Of a stretch of 56,681 bases of DNA, positions 35,984 to 45,664 are shown piece after piece. The translations under genes and the position numbers were made by a program. The notes under the pieces are model-generated. The model did not search any database. It was not told the DNA's origin and was given only the letters and a program-made list of their open reading frames with translations. Source of the stretch: Planctomycetota bacterium. GTDB taxonomy: Bacteria > Planctomycetota > Phycisphaerae > Phycisphaerales > SM1A02. Numbering within the stretch: the first letter of the stretch is position 1; every line of letters starts with the position of its first letter. The stretch covers positions 1 to 56,681 of the forward strand of contig JADFIR010000018.1 in assembly GCA_022566535.1 (NCBI GenBank), written 5' to 3'.

Positions 35984-36727
35984 ATGCGGGCGGTAATACT
36001 CGGCGTTGGCGACGCCTTCACACGGCTGCATTTCGGCTCCAGCGCGCTTCTCGACGGGCCGGATGGCTTTGTGCTGCTGGACTGCCCGGACCTGGTTCAT
36101 CGGGCGATTCGCGAGGCGACGGCGCGTGTCGGCTGGCGCGTCGATGCGTCCGCCATCGATGACATCATCATTACCCATCTGCACGGCGACCATTGCAACG
36201 GCCTGGAATCGTTCGGCTTCGCACGCAGGAGGAAACGTGCTGGTGAGGAGGCGCGCACGCGCCCGAGAATCCACACCAGCCGCCCTGCCGCGGACCGCTT
36301 GTGGGAACGTCTGGCCCCGGCGATGGACGCCGCCGGCAGCGCGAACCCGCCACGTACCCTCCAGGACTACTTTGACGTTGGGGTGCTCGAACCCCAAACG
36401 CCGGCTGCCGTCGCCGGGCTCACCGTGCGGTGCCGGTTCACCAACCATCCCATCCCGACCATCGGCCTGCTCATTAGCGACAACCAGGCCACGCTCGGCT
36501 GGTCCAGCGATACCCCGTTCGACGCGGCGCACATCGAGTGGCTCAGCCAGGCCGACATCATTGTGCACGAGTGCAACCTTGGGCCGCCCCACACGCCGAT
36601 CGAGTCGCTGAATGCTCTGCCTGATGAGCTGCGAGCGAAGATCAGACTGATTCATCTGCCGGACGACTTCGATGAGTCCTCAACCGACATCAGATCCTTG
36701 CGCGAAGGCGAGTTGTTGGAGATGTGA
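35984..36727 (+). CDS. MBL-fold metallohydrolase (RNase Z-like)
   Basis: A metallo-beta-lactamase fold protein of about 247 residues from ATG 35984 (MRAVILGVGDAFTRLHFG). The metal site THLHGDHCNG is near residue 58, with further ligands in SSDTPFD, VHECN and LIHLPDDF. The layout fits RNase Z/ElaC or a related phosphodiesterase. No tRNA-binding arm is evident, so tRNA processing is not claimed. It is transcribed away from the barrel gene. Confidence 0.85.
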   Translation: MRAVILGVGDAFTRLHFGSSALLDGPDGFVLLDCPDLVHRAIREATARVGWRVDASAIDDIIITHLHGDHCNGLESFGFARRRKRAGEEARTRPRIHTSRPAADRLWERLAPAMDAAGSANPPRTLQDYFDVGVLEPQTPAAVAGLTVRCRFTNHPIPTIGLLISDNQATLGWSSDTPFDAAHIEWLSQADIIVHECNLGPPHTPIESLNALPDELRAKIRLIHLPDDFDESSTDIRSLREGELLEM

Positions 36728-36793
36728 AAACCCCAAAGTGGCGGCAGGGATCGGTGATCCCGCGAAAAAGGTTCAGGGCTCAAGCCTGTCCCA

Positions 36794-38602
36794 TCACGCG
36801 TAGCTGTGCAGGCCAACGATCACAAAATTGATGAAGATCCAGTTGAACAGCATGACCGTGAACCCGCCCAGCGCCAGGATCGCCGTCCACAATCCCTTGT
36901 CCTTGACCTTCAGCCGAGTGTGCACCAGCAGAGCGAGGACGATGAAGGTGTTCAGCGCGAAGACCTCCTTGGGGTCCCAACCCCACGGCCGGCCCCAGGA
37001 GTGATCGGCCCAGATCGCCCCCATCACCAGTCCCGTCCACAGCATGACAAACGCAAGCTCCATCAGCACCATCGTCGCGCCGTCGAAGACTTGTCCGGCA
37101 GATGACCCGGTCTCACTCAGATGCGACTCGCCGGTAGGTTTGGAGAGCATCAGCGCCCCGGCTCCGCCGACGCGCACGTAATCGGCCTTGCCGCCGCCGA
37201 CGCGGTATACCACATACAAGAACGCCGACACCGCGGCCATGGAAATCAGGATGTAACTGAAGATGATGACGTTGGTGTGGATGTAGAGCCAAACATCGTG
37301 CAGCACCGGCATCTTGTTGGAGATGTTGGGGTTCAGCTGAACGGGGAGGAAGTGGACGCACATGAGCGCGATCATCGACGCCACGCCGCTGCCGAGGGCG
37401 AACTGGTTCCGCATCGCTGACCGGCGGGCGAGCACTTCCAGCACGATGGCCAGGCACCCGCCGAACCAGGCGGCAGTGGTCACCGCCTCGAACATGTTGG
37501 AGTTCGGCCAGCGCCCCGAAACATACCAGCGCAGTAGCAGCGCGAACGTATGCAGAGCGAACGCCAAGCCGAAAGCGCTCAATCCGAGCCGCCGTGCCGG
37601 CGTCCAGCGATACACGACCGACATCACCAGCAACACCACGCTGAGCAGGTAAACGATCCACACCCATGTCATGTTCTTGATCTTGAAATACCAGCTCTCC
37701 CAGGACAGCCTTGCCTGGTCGGGATAAAGCGCAGGTGAAATCTGCGGCAACAACTCGGCCAGTTCCACCACCGCATCGTTGACGCCGGCAGCATTCTGGT
37801 TCTTCCACGCCAGAGTGAGCATGTCCCAGGCCCCAATGACAGCGTTAGGCAGGGCAGCGTCGGAAACTTCGGCGATCTGATCCGGACCAAGTCGGGCAAA
37901 CTCTTGGATCGTCATCCACCCATCGGCAGACCCGCCGCCCGGCGGCGGCACGATCAACAGGCGCGAGCGAAGCTCCGCGGGCTGCATCATCGCCAGACCG
38001 AAGCGGATCTGCTGGACGACGTTCACCGTCCGCATGAGATCACTTGCCTTGACGTCCAGCAGAGCCTGGACGCTCGGATCGAGAAGCATCACACTCGAGA
38101 TCAATCCCGTTGTGAGGAACCGATCCATACGTTGCTCGAACTGCTCGCGGACTCGGTGCTCAGCCAGCTCCTGATCCGCCGGCCCGCGAATTTCTCGCAG
38201 GTTGGCCAGCTGCCCGGGCAGTGTCTCATCTAGCGATTGACGAAGCGCGTCAGTGATCTCTGGACGAATCGGCCTGTTCTTGACGTAAATCGCATCGGCG
38301 TCCTCATACTCCTGGGGTCGCCACATCAGGTCCAGGTAGCTGAAGCCGTCTGAGTTCCCATTGATCGCGTGTGGACCGGAGACAAGGTGCATCATCGAGC
38401 TGGCGAAGGAGTCGAAGGACTTCAACCGACCCTGCTCATACACCCCAATGCGCGCAAGCGGCGCCAGGTCCACCTCCTGGGCGAATGCCGAGCGCTGTGC
38501 CGGCTCGGGCCGGCCGGCCAGTTGGCGGTAAGTCACGGCCGCGATCACGAGCAATACCAGAGCCGCTGCGACGATCGAAACAACCGCCATGCGCTGAGTC
38601 AT
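36794..38602 (-). CDS. ccsA: Cytochrome c biogenesis protein CcsA
   Basis: This system II heme exporter/ligase component has 602 residues. The N-terminal ~300 are mostly periplasmic after one TM helix. The C-terminal part has about eight TM helices with conserved histidines (FALHTFALLL, YIHTNVI, LVHTRL) and the tryptophan-rich WADHSWGRPWGWDPKEV signature at about 531-547. It overlaps the ResB gene by four bases. The large N-terminal domain is longer than in typical CcsA, a planctomycete-like feature. Confidence 0.9.
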   Translation of the reverse strand: MTQRMAVVSIVAAALVLLVIAAVTYRQLAGRPEPAQRSAFAQEVDLAPLARIGVYEQGRLKSFDSFASSMMHLVSGPHAINGNSDGFSYLDLMWRPQEYEDADAIYVKNRPIRPEITDALRQSLDETLPGQLANLREIRGPADQELAEHRVREQFEQRMDRFLTTGLISSVMLLDPSVQALLDVKASDLMRTVNVVQQIRFGLAMMQPAELRSRLLIVPPPGGGSADGWMTIQEFARLGPDQIAEVSDAALPNAVIGAWDMLTLAWKNQNAAGVNDAVVELAELLPQISPALYPDQARLSWESWYFKIKNMTWVWIVYLLSVVLLVMSVVYRWTPARRLGLSAFGLAFALHTFALLLRWYVSGRWPNSNMFEAVTTAAWFGGCLAIVLEVLARRSAMRNQFALGSGVASMIALMCVHFLPVQLNPNISNKMPVLHDVWLYIHTNVIIFSYILISMAAVSAFLYVVYRVGGGKADYVRVGGAGALMLSKPTGESHLSETGSSAGQVFDGATMVLMELAFVMLWTGLVMGAIWADHSWGRPWGWDPKEVFALNTFIVLALLVHTRLKVKDKGLWTAILALGGFTVMLFNWIFINFVIVGLHSYA

Positions 38603-41016
38603 GGTCTCTGCTCCTTAGCGGCGCCAACCGGCTCCGCCAGCGGCTGTGAAGTCGGTACGTCACGCACTCGCCGCTTGGGGTGACGATCAACTGCAACTTG
38701 TGCGTAGACCGCCTGCTGCCGCCGCCGTTTGATCAGCGGTTTGATGTAGAACGCGAAGATCATGCCGAGCACGGTCACGCAGCAGCCGATGAGCATCACG
38801 TTGACGCCGTTGCGGTTCCCCACGCCGAGCACAGTGTAGTTCATCCCACCGTAACCATCTTGCGGCACGGGTGGATCCCATTGCGCCTGGAAGTACCAGA
38901 AGCCGCCGAACTCTTTCGGATCGTTCACGCTGACGTGAATCGGCTCACTCCAATCATCGCCGTCACGGAACCGCACGACGCTGGTCCAATCACGGACCGA
39001 GAGATTCTGTCCGGTGAACCCGCCGGCATGTGCGGTGAGTATGAAGTCCTCCAGCGCCACCGGGGCCGGCAATCGCTGGCGTCGTCGGGCAAACACGACT
39101 TCGATATGCCGCCCATCGGGAAGATGCACGACACTGGGGCTATAGCTGAACCGAGGCAGTTTATGGTTGGCGTCCTCGAAGACGAAGTGGTGGTACGGCA
39201 ACCACAGCGACTGTGTGATCCCGCCACGCTCTAACTGCACCAGCACCATTGAGAAATGCTCACGCGCATCTCGCTGGCGCCGCGATCTGGACACGATCGC
39301 CGGCCGCGTCTCGACGTATGTCCTCGCCGCGAACCGAAGCACGTTCAGTGTGATCCCCTTGTCGATCGGAACTGTTTGGCCGACCTCGATCCGCTCAAAG
39401 CGAGGCGGTTGCGAGCCGAGCGTCACCATGAGATGCAGATCATCGTCACCCGGGCCGGCAACAAGCAACACCGGCGGCGGAAGATTGCCCGGCACGAATT
39501 CGATTCTGATATTCTCATCAAGTGGCATAGATCGCTCGTGCGCGGTATCGGAGCCGGCATCAACGGGCAGATCGCGGTTCAGCGACGGATCACTGAATAC
39601 CCACCGCGTGAATGATCGGTCGCCGCTTTGAATCTCGACGCTGGCCATCGACACGACACGTCCCGGCTCAAGCACCAGCTCATCCTGGATGAACTGTACG
39701 CGATATGCATACGAGGCACCCTCGATCGTGCGAAAACCGAGGCCAGGATTCGACCGCGTCGTCTGCCTCACCGGCGCCTCGAGCGCCGCAGGTGGATCAA
39801 TCACGTTGATCCGGATCATCGGCAGCTTGACCTCGGCCAGTCGCAACCGTGCTTCTTCAGAATCCACCCACTGAAAGCGGAGCCGGCCGCTCTCGGTGGT
39901 GCTGGCGATTGGATCCAACGCCACGAGCTGGTAATCAACGGTCCCGCGGCCCGACGACAGCCGAACCGCCGCCGTCGGATCCAACTGGTCACCGCCGGGC
40001 AATCGCCGCTCATCAACAAACGCGTATCGCAGGTAGCTGGTGATGCGGATGTTCGTCTCCCCCAACGGATCATTCTCATCGACGGCCGGCACCGTCACGT
40101 CCAGTGGATTCGGACGCGCAGCAGCTATCTCCGGCGGCAGCCAGACCTGTGATCGATCCGCAAAGTAGTCGTTGTAGCGAGGCAGACCGTGAATCGGCCG
40201 TTGCACCCACTCGGTTTGCCCTACCTCACGGAGGTACAAGGCCCAGCTATTGACGATGTAAAAGTATCGCTGCCGTTGATAATCCAGCGAGAGCTTGATG
40301 TCCTCGTTGACCAGCGGCTTGCCGTGAATCTTCCTCGCCCTGGCCATGGGCTGGTTTGGATCGCCTGTGGGAACAATGTCTTCGGTGTACTGGGGATACC
40401 CGGCCAGCAATTGACGGATGAACATGCTCGAACCATCCTGCACGGCGACATTGATGGCATAGGCGCGCTTGCCCGCGTCATCGCCGGAGAGGATCTCCCA
40501 GCTTGGATCGATCGAGCTGACTTCAAATCGAAGTGTCCGGTCGGGCGTTCGCACCGTTGCCGTGCTTCCCGGCACAGCTGGAATCGCCGCTGGCTCCGCG
40601 CCGGGCACTTCGATCAGAACCTGGCGGCGCAGCACCGGTGCTTCGCCTTCGACCTTGGTGCCGAAATACCAGACGCTGCCCAGTGCAAGGATGATGATGC
40701 CGCTGTGGATCATCCACACGCCGTAGTTGATCGGCTTGAAGGGGATGCGCCGGATGGTAGTCACCACCAGGGTCAGGCAGATGAGCGCAATCAGCGTCTT
40801 GAACGGCCAGTAGTGGAACCACTCAAACTCCGTCATCTCGAAGACGCGCAGTTGGCGAAACGCCGGTATTGCACTGCCCACGGAGCTATAGACAAACAGC
40901 ATGGTCAGCAGGGCGATACCCGTCCAGATGGTGCTGAACAGGTCAAGTAGCCGTCGGAGAGGTCCGCGCGGGCCTCGTGACGAGGTGCTGGGGCTGGGCA
41001 GGTCGCGAGGATTCAT
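38599..41016 (-). CDS. resB: Cytochrome c biogenesis protein ResB-like
   Basis: An 805-residue ResB-family protein, partner of CcsA in system II. TM helices lie near 28-50, 70-90 and 96-118 (IWTGIALLTMLFVYSSVGSAIP, KTLIALICLTLVVTTIRRIPF, MIHSGIIILALGSVWYFGTKVEGE). A very large periplasmic domain (about 120-730) follows, with a final TM helix VMLIGCCVTVLGMIFAFYI and a basic tail. The NPKEFGGFWYFQAQW-like block and final helix are typical of ResB. It is co-transcribed with ccsA. Confidence 0.85.
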   Translation of the reverse strand: MNPRDLPSPSTSSRGPRGPLRRLLDLFSTIWTGIALLTMLFVYSSVGSAIPAFRQLRVFEMTEFEWFHYWPFKTLIALICLTLVVTTIRRIPFKPINYGVWMIHSGIIILALGSVWYFGTKVEGEAPVLRRQVLIEVPGAEPAAIPAVPGSTATVRTPDRTLRFEVSSIDPSWEILSGDDAGKRAYAINVAVQDGSSMFIRQLLAGYPQYTEDIVPTGDPNQPMARARKIHGKPLVNEDIKLSLDYQRQRYFYIVNSWALYLREVGQTEWVQRPIHGLPRYNDYFADRSQVWLPPEIAAARPNPLDVTVPAVDENDPLGETNIRITSYLRYAFVDERRLPGGDQLDPTAAVRLSSGRGTVDYQLVALDPIASTTESGRLRFQWVDSEEARLRLAEVKLPMIRINVIDPPAALEAPVRQTTRSNPGLGFRTIEGASYAYRVQFIQDELVLEPGRVVSMASVEIQSGDRSFTRWVFSDPSLNRDLPVDAGSDTAHERSMPLDENIRIEFVPGNLPPPVLLVAGPGDDDLHLMVTLGSQPPRFERIEVGQTVPIDKGITLNVLRFAARTYVETRPAIVSRSRRQRDAREHFSMVLVQLERGGITQSLWLPYHHFVFEDANHKLPRFSYSPSVVHLPDGRHIEVVFARRRQRLPAPVALEDFILTAHAGGFTGQNLSVRDWTSVVRFRDGDDWSEPIHVSVNDPKEFGGFWYFQAQWDPPVPQDGYGGMNYTVLGVGNRNGVNVMLIGCCVTVLGMIFAFYIKPLIKRRRQQAVYAQVAVDRHPKRRVRDVPTSQPLAEPVGAAKEQRP

Positions 41017-41250
41017 GTCACATGTGCATTATCGGCGTCACAACACGCCAGATCAGGCGAATGCGCTGCGGCACCGGCCGACCGGTCCGCCACGGACCGC
41101 GCATTCGGCGAATAGTACGCCACCGCCGGGCAGCCGATCCCCCTTGTCACCAAGAGTTTATGCTTTTGCCCGCAACGCCAGCGAATCACCGACGAGGCGT
41201 CTCACGACATCGCCGGAGCACGCCACGAGCAGCACCTGGCCCAGAGCATG

Positions 41251-42114
41251 TTACTTCCGCGAATACTCGTACACCCCCCGGCCGGTCTTGTCTCCAAGGC
41301 GGCCTTGCTCGACGAGCTGAAGTAGCTTCGGGCAGGGGGCATACTTATCGCTTCCCAAACCGTCACGCATGACGTTGAGGATCATCACGCATACGTCCAG
41401 GCCGATGTAGTCGGCCAGGCGCAGGGGTCCCATGGGGAAGCTGCAGCCGAGCTTCATGATTTCATCAATGTGCTGCGGCTCGGCCACGCCCTCCATCCAC
41501 GCATAGAACGCCTCGTTGATCATCGGCATCAGTACGCGGTTGGAGACAAACCCCGGCCGATCGTTGGCGGGAATCGGCGTCTTGCCCATCTGTTCGGCCA
41601 GCGCCATCGTCCTGCTCGTGGTCTGCTCACTGGTCGCCCTGCCCTTGATCACCTCGACGAGCTTCATCACCGGCACGGGGTTGAAGAAGTGCATGCCGAT
41701 GACTCGGCCGGCCGCTTCGCCCACACTCGCGGCAATGTCCGAGATGGAAATCGACGAGGTATTCGTGGCGAACACAACGTCGTCGCGGAACGTCTTCTGC
41801 ATCTGCCGGAACACGTCCTTCTTGAGACCGATCTCCTCAAGGACAGCCTCAATCGCCCAATCGGCATCGCCGGCGTCGGCCATATCGGTGTGATAGCTGA
41901 TGCGCGACGCGGCCTCGTCGGCCTCGGTCTGTGTCATGCGCTGCTTCACAACGCTGCGGGTCAATGTCTTGGCGTGATAGGCCTTGGCGCGGTCGAGCTG
42001 CTCTTGAGCAATGTCGATCTGATGCGCCTTGATCCCATTGGTCGCAGCGACCAGCGCTATGCCGCAGCCCATCGTGCCAGCGCCGATGACCGCGATGCTG
42101 TTGACCTCGTGCAT
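41251..42114 (-). CDS. 3-hydroxyacyl-CoA dehydrogenase (3-hydroxybutyryl-CoA type)
   Basis: An NAD-dependent short-chain 3-hydroxyacyl-CoA dehydrogenase of 287 residues, a stand-alone enzyme without a hydratase domain. The Rossmann motif is IAVIGAGTMGCGIALVAATNG at the start. Catalytic parts are EAVLEEIGLKKDVF, ATNTSSISISDIA, the His in GMHFFNPVPVMKLVEVI, and DRPGFVSNRVLMPMINEA. It acts in beta-oxidation or butyrate metabolism. The C-terminus DKTGRGVYEYSRK is intact. Confidence 0.93.
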   Translation of the reverse strand: MHEVNSIAVIGAGTMGCGIALVAATNGIKAHQIDIAQEQLDRAKAYHAKTLTRSVVKQRMTQTEADEAASRISYHTDMADAGDADWAIEAVLEEIGLKKDVFRQMQKTFRDDVVFATNTSSISISDIAASVGEAAGRVIGMHFFNPVPVMKLVEVIKGRATSEQTTSRTMALAEQMGKTPIPANDRPGFVSNRVLMPMINEAFYAWMEGVAEPQHIDEIMKLGCSFPMGPLRLADYIGLDVCVMILNVMRDGLGSDKYAPCPKLLQLVEQGRLGDKTGRGVYEYSRK

Positions 42115-42138
42115 GGGCGAACCTCTCTGTTGCGCGGG

Positions 42139-43038
42139 TCACTTGTTGGAATCGGCCTGGCGGTATTTGGACAGATCGACCGCCTCCGGACTTGTGAACA
42201 CTGTCTCGGGCAGCTCGGCGAACACCGCGATATCAGTGAGGTTCGCCGGCCGGCCACGCCGCTCGCCCCGGTCGCCGGACAGCATGATTCGGCCGAAGCG
42301 CTTCCAGTTGCGCCATGGCCTGCTGATCCTCGGCGTTGGATCATCAGAGTGCTCGTAGTAATCAAACTGTTCAACGAGTCCAGAATCCTTGGCGACGTAA
42401 ACGTGGTACTTGTTGTTCGGCGTTCGCCCGACGTCTTGGAAGGTCAACTGCAAGACATCGGCGATTCGGCCATCTTCCATATCACGCTCGCCAATGTATT
42501 TGAGCGTCACGCCGGCGTCCTTGAGCTTGTAGGGCATGACCAGCCAGTAGCTGTCGTTGATCCACATCGCCTCGGCCTGATCCATCCTCCGAGCCAGCTC
42601 ATCGGGATCGGTGACCGCTTGCCCGCCCTTCCAGGCCCGGCCACTCTGGGTGTCGATGTTCAGCACATAGACGTATGGCACACCCTCCTGGGCATCGAGC
42701 TCAATGCGGACCCTGCCTTCACGTTTGTCCCACACGTGGCGACGCTGTCCGAAAAAGTTCCACACGATGTACCGCGTCTCATTCCACGCCCTGCGCCCTC
42801 CCATTTTCGCCATGACAGCATCGGCGAGTTCGATCGCCTTAGCGTCAGACCCTTCGAGATCGAAGCCATCGGCCGGCGGATTGGATTCGGCAGCCCCTGG
42901 CCGGGTTGCCGGTTGTGTAGACGGGGACCGGCCAAGTTGCGTCGTCTGCACCGCACAAGACGTCCCGACGATGGCCGAGAACCAGCAAGCGCTGAGATAC
43001 GCAACGGACCTGGGAACCTTCACGGGGATCTCCTTCAT
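42139..43038 (-). CDS. Secreted protein, DUF6503-like pattern
   Basis: This protein of 299 residues from ATG 43038 has an export signal with Cys after a hydrophobic stretch (FSAIVGTSC, a possible lipobox). The body pattern (MAKMGGRRAWNETRYIVWNFFGQRRHVWDK, YVYVLNIDTQSGRAW, WINDSYWLVMPYKLKDAGVTLKYIG, LQLTFQDVGRTPNNKYHVYV) matches the DUF6503/outer-membrane-lipoprotein-sorting-like shape as I remember it. Function unknown. Only 30 bases separate it from the divergent MNT gene. Confidence 0.6.
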   Translation of the reverse strand: MKEIPVKVPRSVAYLSACWFSAIVGTSCAVQTTQLGRSPSTQPATRPGAAESNPPADGFDLEGSDAKAIELADAVMAKMGGRRAWNETRYIVWNFFGQRRHVWDKREGRVRIELDAQEGVPYVYVLNIDTQSGRAWKGGQAVTDPDELARRMDQAEAMWINDSYWLVMPYKLKDAGVTLKYIGERDMEDGRIADVLQLTFQDVGRTPNNKYHVYVAKDSGLVEQFDYYEHSDDPTPRISRPWRNWKRFGRIMLSGDRGERRGRPANLTDIAVFAELPETVFTSPEAVDLSKYRQADSNK

Positions 43039-43068
43039 CCCAAATGGCGTCGGTAGTATACTGAAGGC

Positions 43069-43395
43069 GTGACGAAGCTCCACGACGATCCGAAGATCAA
43101 GGACCTCGTCCGGCGGCTCCGTTCGGCGCTCGACCCGTGCACGATCTATCTCTTCGGCTCTCGGGCCGCAGGTGATACTCCTCCGGACAGCGATTTCGAC
43201 GTGATGGTCGTCGTCCCGGAGACGGCCGAATCGTCGTATGAGCGGCGCTTGAGAGGCTGGGGGGCGCTCCGTGGGTTTGCCCATCCCGTCGATCTGTTGA
43301 TCTACACCGAAGCCGAATGGGAGTTCCTGGCCCCGAAACGCTATTCCGTAGCCCGGCAGGTGAAAGACCATGGCATCGTCCTGTACGCTGCATGA
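43069..43395 (+). CDS. MNT nucleotidyltransferase antitoxin-like
   Basis: A minimal nucleotidyltransferase of 108 residues with the GSRAAGDTPPDSDFD motif (G30-S31, then D42-x-D44 after ten residues). The start is GTG 43069. It overlaps the HEPN gene downstream by 26 bases. In known pairs the MNT protein modifies or neutralises the HEPN ribonuclease by NMP addition. Whether this pair is a toxin-antitoxin or a nucleotide-sensing unit is not shown. Confidence 0.85.
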   Translation: MTKLHDDPKIKDLVRRLRSALDPCTIYLFGSRAAGDTPPDSDFDVMVVVPETAESSYERRLRGWGALRGFAHPVDLLIYTEAEWEFLAPKRYSVARQVKDHGIVLYAA

Positions 43396-43783
43396 TCCGG
43401 ATAGCCCACATACGTGGTTGGGCAAAGCCGATGAGGATAGACGGGCCGCCCGTGGACTGCTCGATCTTTCTCCGCCCGCGGTGGGGCCAGCCTGTTTTCA
43501 TATCCAGCAAGCAATCGAAAAGGCGCTCAAGGCCCTCGTCGTTGCCAAGAAACTCCCCATGCCATTGACCCACAACATCAGTCATCTGATCGAGCATCTC
43601 CAGCCGGAGCCTACGCTTGACCGCCTTCGGGCAAAGCTTGCGCTAACCACCGAGTACGCGGTCCAACTGCGTTATCCCGGGGCGACAACGCCAGACAGTC
43701 AAGAGGTGCAGGCTTCTCTGGCTGCAATGCAAGAGCTGTTCGAGTGGGTGCAGCAGCAAATCGATTCTCCGCCTTCGGCCTGA
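43370..43783 (+). CDS. HEPN domain protein, partner of MNT
   Basis: A 137-residue HEPN protein with the segment ACFHIQQAIEKALKALVVAKKLPMPLTHNISHLIEHL (about 41-78) and the RYP triplet near 101-103 typical of this HEPN subclass. The R-x4-6-H ribonuclease motif is not obvious, so RNase activity is doubtful. It overlaps the MNT gene and ends before convergent gltA. Confidence 0.85.
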   Translation: MASSCTLHDPDSPHTWLGKADEDRRAARGLLDLSPPAVGPACFHIQQAIEKALKALVVAKKLPMPLTHNISHLIEHLQPEPTLDRLRAKLALTTEYAVQLRYPGATTPDSQEVQASLAAMQELFEWVQQQIDSPPSA

Positions 43784-43820
43784 AGCGCAATCAAACGAGG
43801 TCCGCCAAAGACCGTTCGCG

Positions 43821-44981
43821 TCACCCCTCCTGCCACTTGCGCAGGGGCGGGCCGGTGTAGCTGGCCAGGGGGCGGATGATGCGGTTGGACGCGTGCTGCT
43901 CCATGATGTGGGCGCACCAGCCGGTGATTCGGCTGGCGACGAAGATCGGGGTGTACTGATCGACGGGAATGCCCATCACGTAGTACGTTGGGCCGCAGGG
44001 GTAATCGACGTTGGGGCGGATGTTCTTCTTTTCGAGCATGATCTGCTGCACCCGATCGCCGATATCGAACCACTTCTTGAACTCAGCCCCGCGGTGCTCG
44101 GCGACGCTGAGTCCCAAGGACCGCAAGATCCCCGCCCGGTGATCGCCCTGCTTATAGACACGGTGGCCGAAGCCCATGAGCTTGCGTTTCTCGGCGAAGG
44201 CCCGGTCCATCCACTGCTCGATCGTCCCGCCGGTTTGCACGAAGGCGTCGATCTCCTTGAGCATCTCCATGGCCTTCTCGTTGGCGCCGCCGTGCAGTGG
44301 ACCCTTCAGCGCACCAATCGCGCCGCAGACCGATGAGTGCATGTCCGCTTCGGTCGAGGCGATCACCCGGCCGGCAAAGGTGGACGCGTTGAAATCATGC
44401 TCCGCGTACAAGATGAGCGAGACGTCGATGACCCGGGCGTAGAGCTCGGGGACCCTTTGGCCCGTCATGCACCACAAGAGGTTCGCGGCATGGTCGAGCG
44501 TGGGGTCCGGATCAACGGGGTCTTTACCATCTCGCACCATCTGGCCGTACCCGATGATCGTGGGAATCTGCGCGAGCAGCCGCTTGGCCTTGCGCAGCCC
44601 AGCCGGCGGGGAGTTGTCCTCAGCGTCCGGGTCAAAGTGCGACAGATAGCTGACGCCGGTGCGCAGGATCGCCATCGGATGCGCCGCGGGCGGGTCTGCG
44701 GCGATGTCGCGCAGCATGGCCTTGAGCCCGTCGGGAATCCGGCGCAGCGAAGCCAGCTCGTCTTGAAATGACTTGAGCTCGCTGGTTGTGGGTTTCTTGC
44801 CGACCAGCAACAGATAAGCAACCTCCTCGAACGTCGCGTTCTGAGCAAGGTCGGCGATCTCGTAGCCGCGGTAGATCAGCTGGGTCTGCGAAACCCGGCA
44901 GATCTGGGTATCGCCGACCGTGACCCCTGCCAAGCCCAGGGCAGTGGGCGGTTTCACTTCAGTGGTTGTTTTCGCCATCAT
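43821..44981 (-). CDS. Citrate/2-methylcitrate synthase
   Basis: A 386-residue type II-like citrate synthase. Catalytic His and neighbours are in LHGGANEKAMEML, MGFGHRVYK, and the Asp/Arg region near FVASRITGWCAHIMEQ. The start region CRVSQTQLIYRGYEIADLAQNATFEEVAYLLLVG is typical. With a PrpB-type lyase in the same run, a 2-methylcitrate synthase (PrpC) role is likely, but PrpC and GltA cannot be separated by eye. Start at ATG 44981 or the following ATG. Confidence 0.92.
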   Translation of the reverse strand: MMAKTTTEVKPPTALGLAGVTVGDTQICRVSQTQLIYRGYEIADLAQNATFEEVAYLLLVGKKPTTSELKSFQDELASLRRIPDGLKAMLRDIAADPPAAHPMAILRTGVSYLSHFDPDAEDNSPPAGLRKAKRLLAQIPTIIGYGQMVRDGKDPVDPDPTLDHAANLLWCMTGQRVPELYARVIDVSLILYAEHDFNASTFAGRVIASTEADMHSSVCGAIGALKGPLHGGANEKAMEMLKEIDAFVQTGGTIEQWMDRAFAEKRKLMGFGHRVYKQGDHRAGILRSLGLSVAEHRGAEFKKWFDIGDRVQQIMLEKKNIRPNVDYPCGPTYYVMGIPVDQYTPIFVASRITGWCAHIMEQHASNRIIRPLASYTGPPLRKWQEG

Positions 44982-45173
44982 TAAACCACGATTCGAGAGC
45001 CAAGATCGACAGCATCCACAACACAGAGCTGCTCACGCGGTCGTCCTATCGTATCCGATCCGCCCCGGATGTGGGGCGGCGGGCTCCGCGAAGCACCGTC
45101 GCGTCGAGGGGGAGTAGCTGTTCCCCCGGCCACGGATGCGCCTGGGCGTCCGCGTATGTTGCGGCAGCGACAC

Positions 45174-45623
45174 CTAGAGGAGGCTCAGCGCGATGAGCCC
45201 GAGCAAGACGATGAGATGAATCCCCCAGGCGACCACCGCACAGGTGCGCTGTGCGGCCTGCGGCTGGCGGAGGAAGACGAAGCGGTAGTTCAGCAGGACC
45301 AGGACGGCGAAGCCGCTGAGCCAACCGAAGGCATCTACCGCCACAACCCGCCATGGTGCCGGTCCGCCGCCCAGAAGGGGGACGATGATGATGGGCATCA
45401 GCAGCAGCACCGCGGCGATTCCGCTGAACAAGCCAGGCGTGATCGTCACCAGGAACCAACCGAAGCGCGGCTTCTTGAGACCGACCGCCAGCACCAGTTC
45501 CTTGCGGCACTCGGGACACTGCGGCCGCGTGAGATTGCGCAGGTTGTACCCGCACGCTGGACACGGCACGTCGCGCTCGCGCAGAAACGCAAGCAGAAGA
45601 TCGACACTCTCAGACGCCTCCAT
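45174..45623 (-). CDS. Zinc-ribbon membrane protein (CPxCGYNLR family), copy 2
   Basis: From ATG 45623 the protein has 149 residues: an acidic start, zinc ribbon CPACGYNLRNLTRPQCPECRKEL, then about four TM helices. It is a paralogue of the protein at 25538, with the same CGYNLR-then-CPEC spacing. It sits between prpB and the citrate synthase gene on the same strand. Upstream of 45623 the frame overlaps prpB. Confidence 0.78.
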   Translation of the reverse strand: MEASESVDLLLAFLRERDVPCPACGYNLRNLTRPQCPECRKELVLAVGLKKPRFGWFLVTITPGLFSGIAAVLLLMPIIIVPLLGGGPAPWRVVAVDAFGWLSGFAVLVLLNYRFVFLRQPQAAQRTCAVVAWGIHLIVLLGLIALSLL

Positions 45624-45664
45624 CGGCTCACAAGAATGCAACGGCGTACACGCGGCCGCTCTGG

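Noticed and set aside
36747..36761. GGGATC-GGT-GATCCC hairpin between MBL and ccsA genes
   Set aside because: It could be a terminator, but no T-run follows on either strand.
41470..43056. Plus-strand 528-codon open frame
   Set aside because: It is antisense to the 3-hydroxyacyl-CoA dehydrogenase and the DUF6503-like gene, both convincing.
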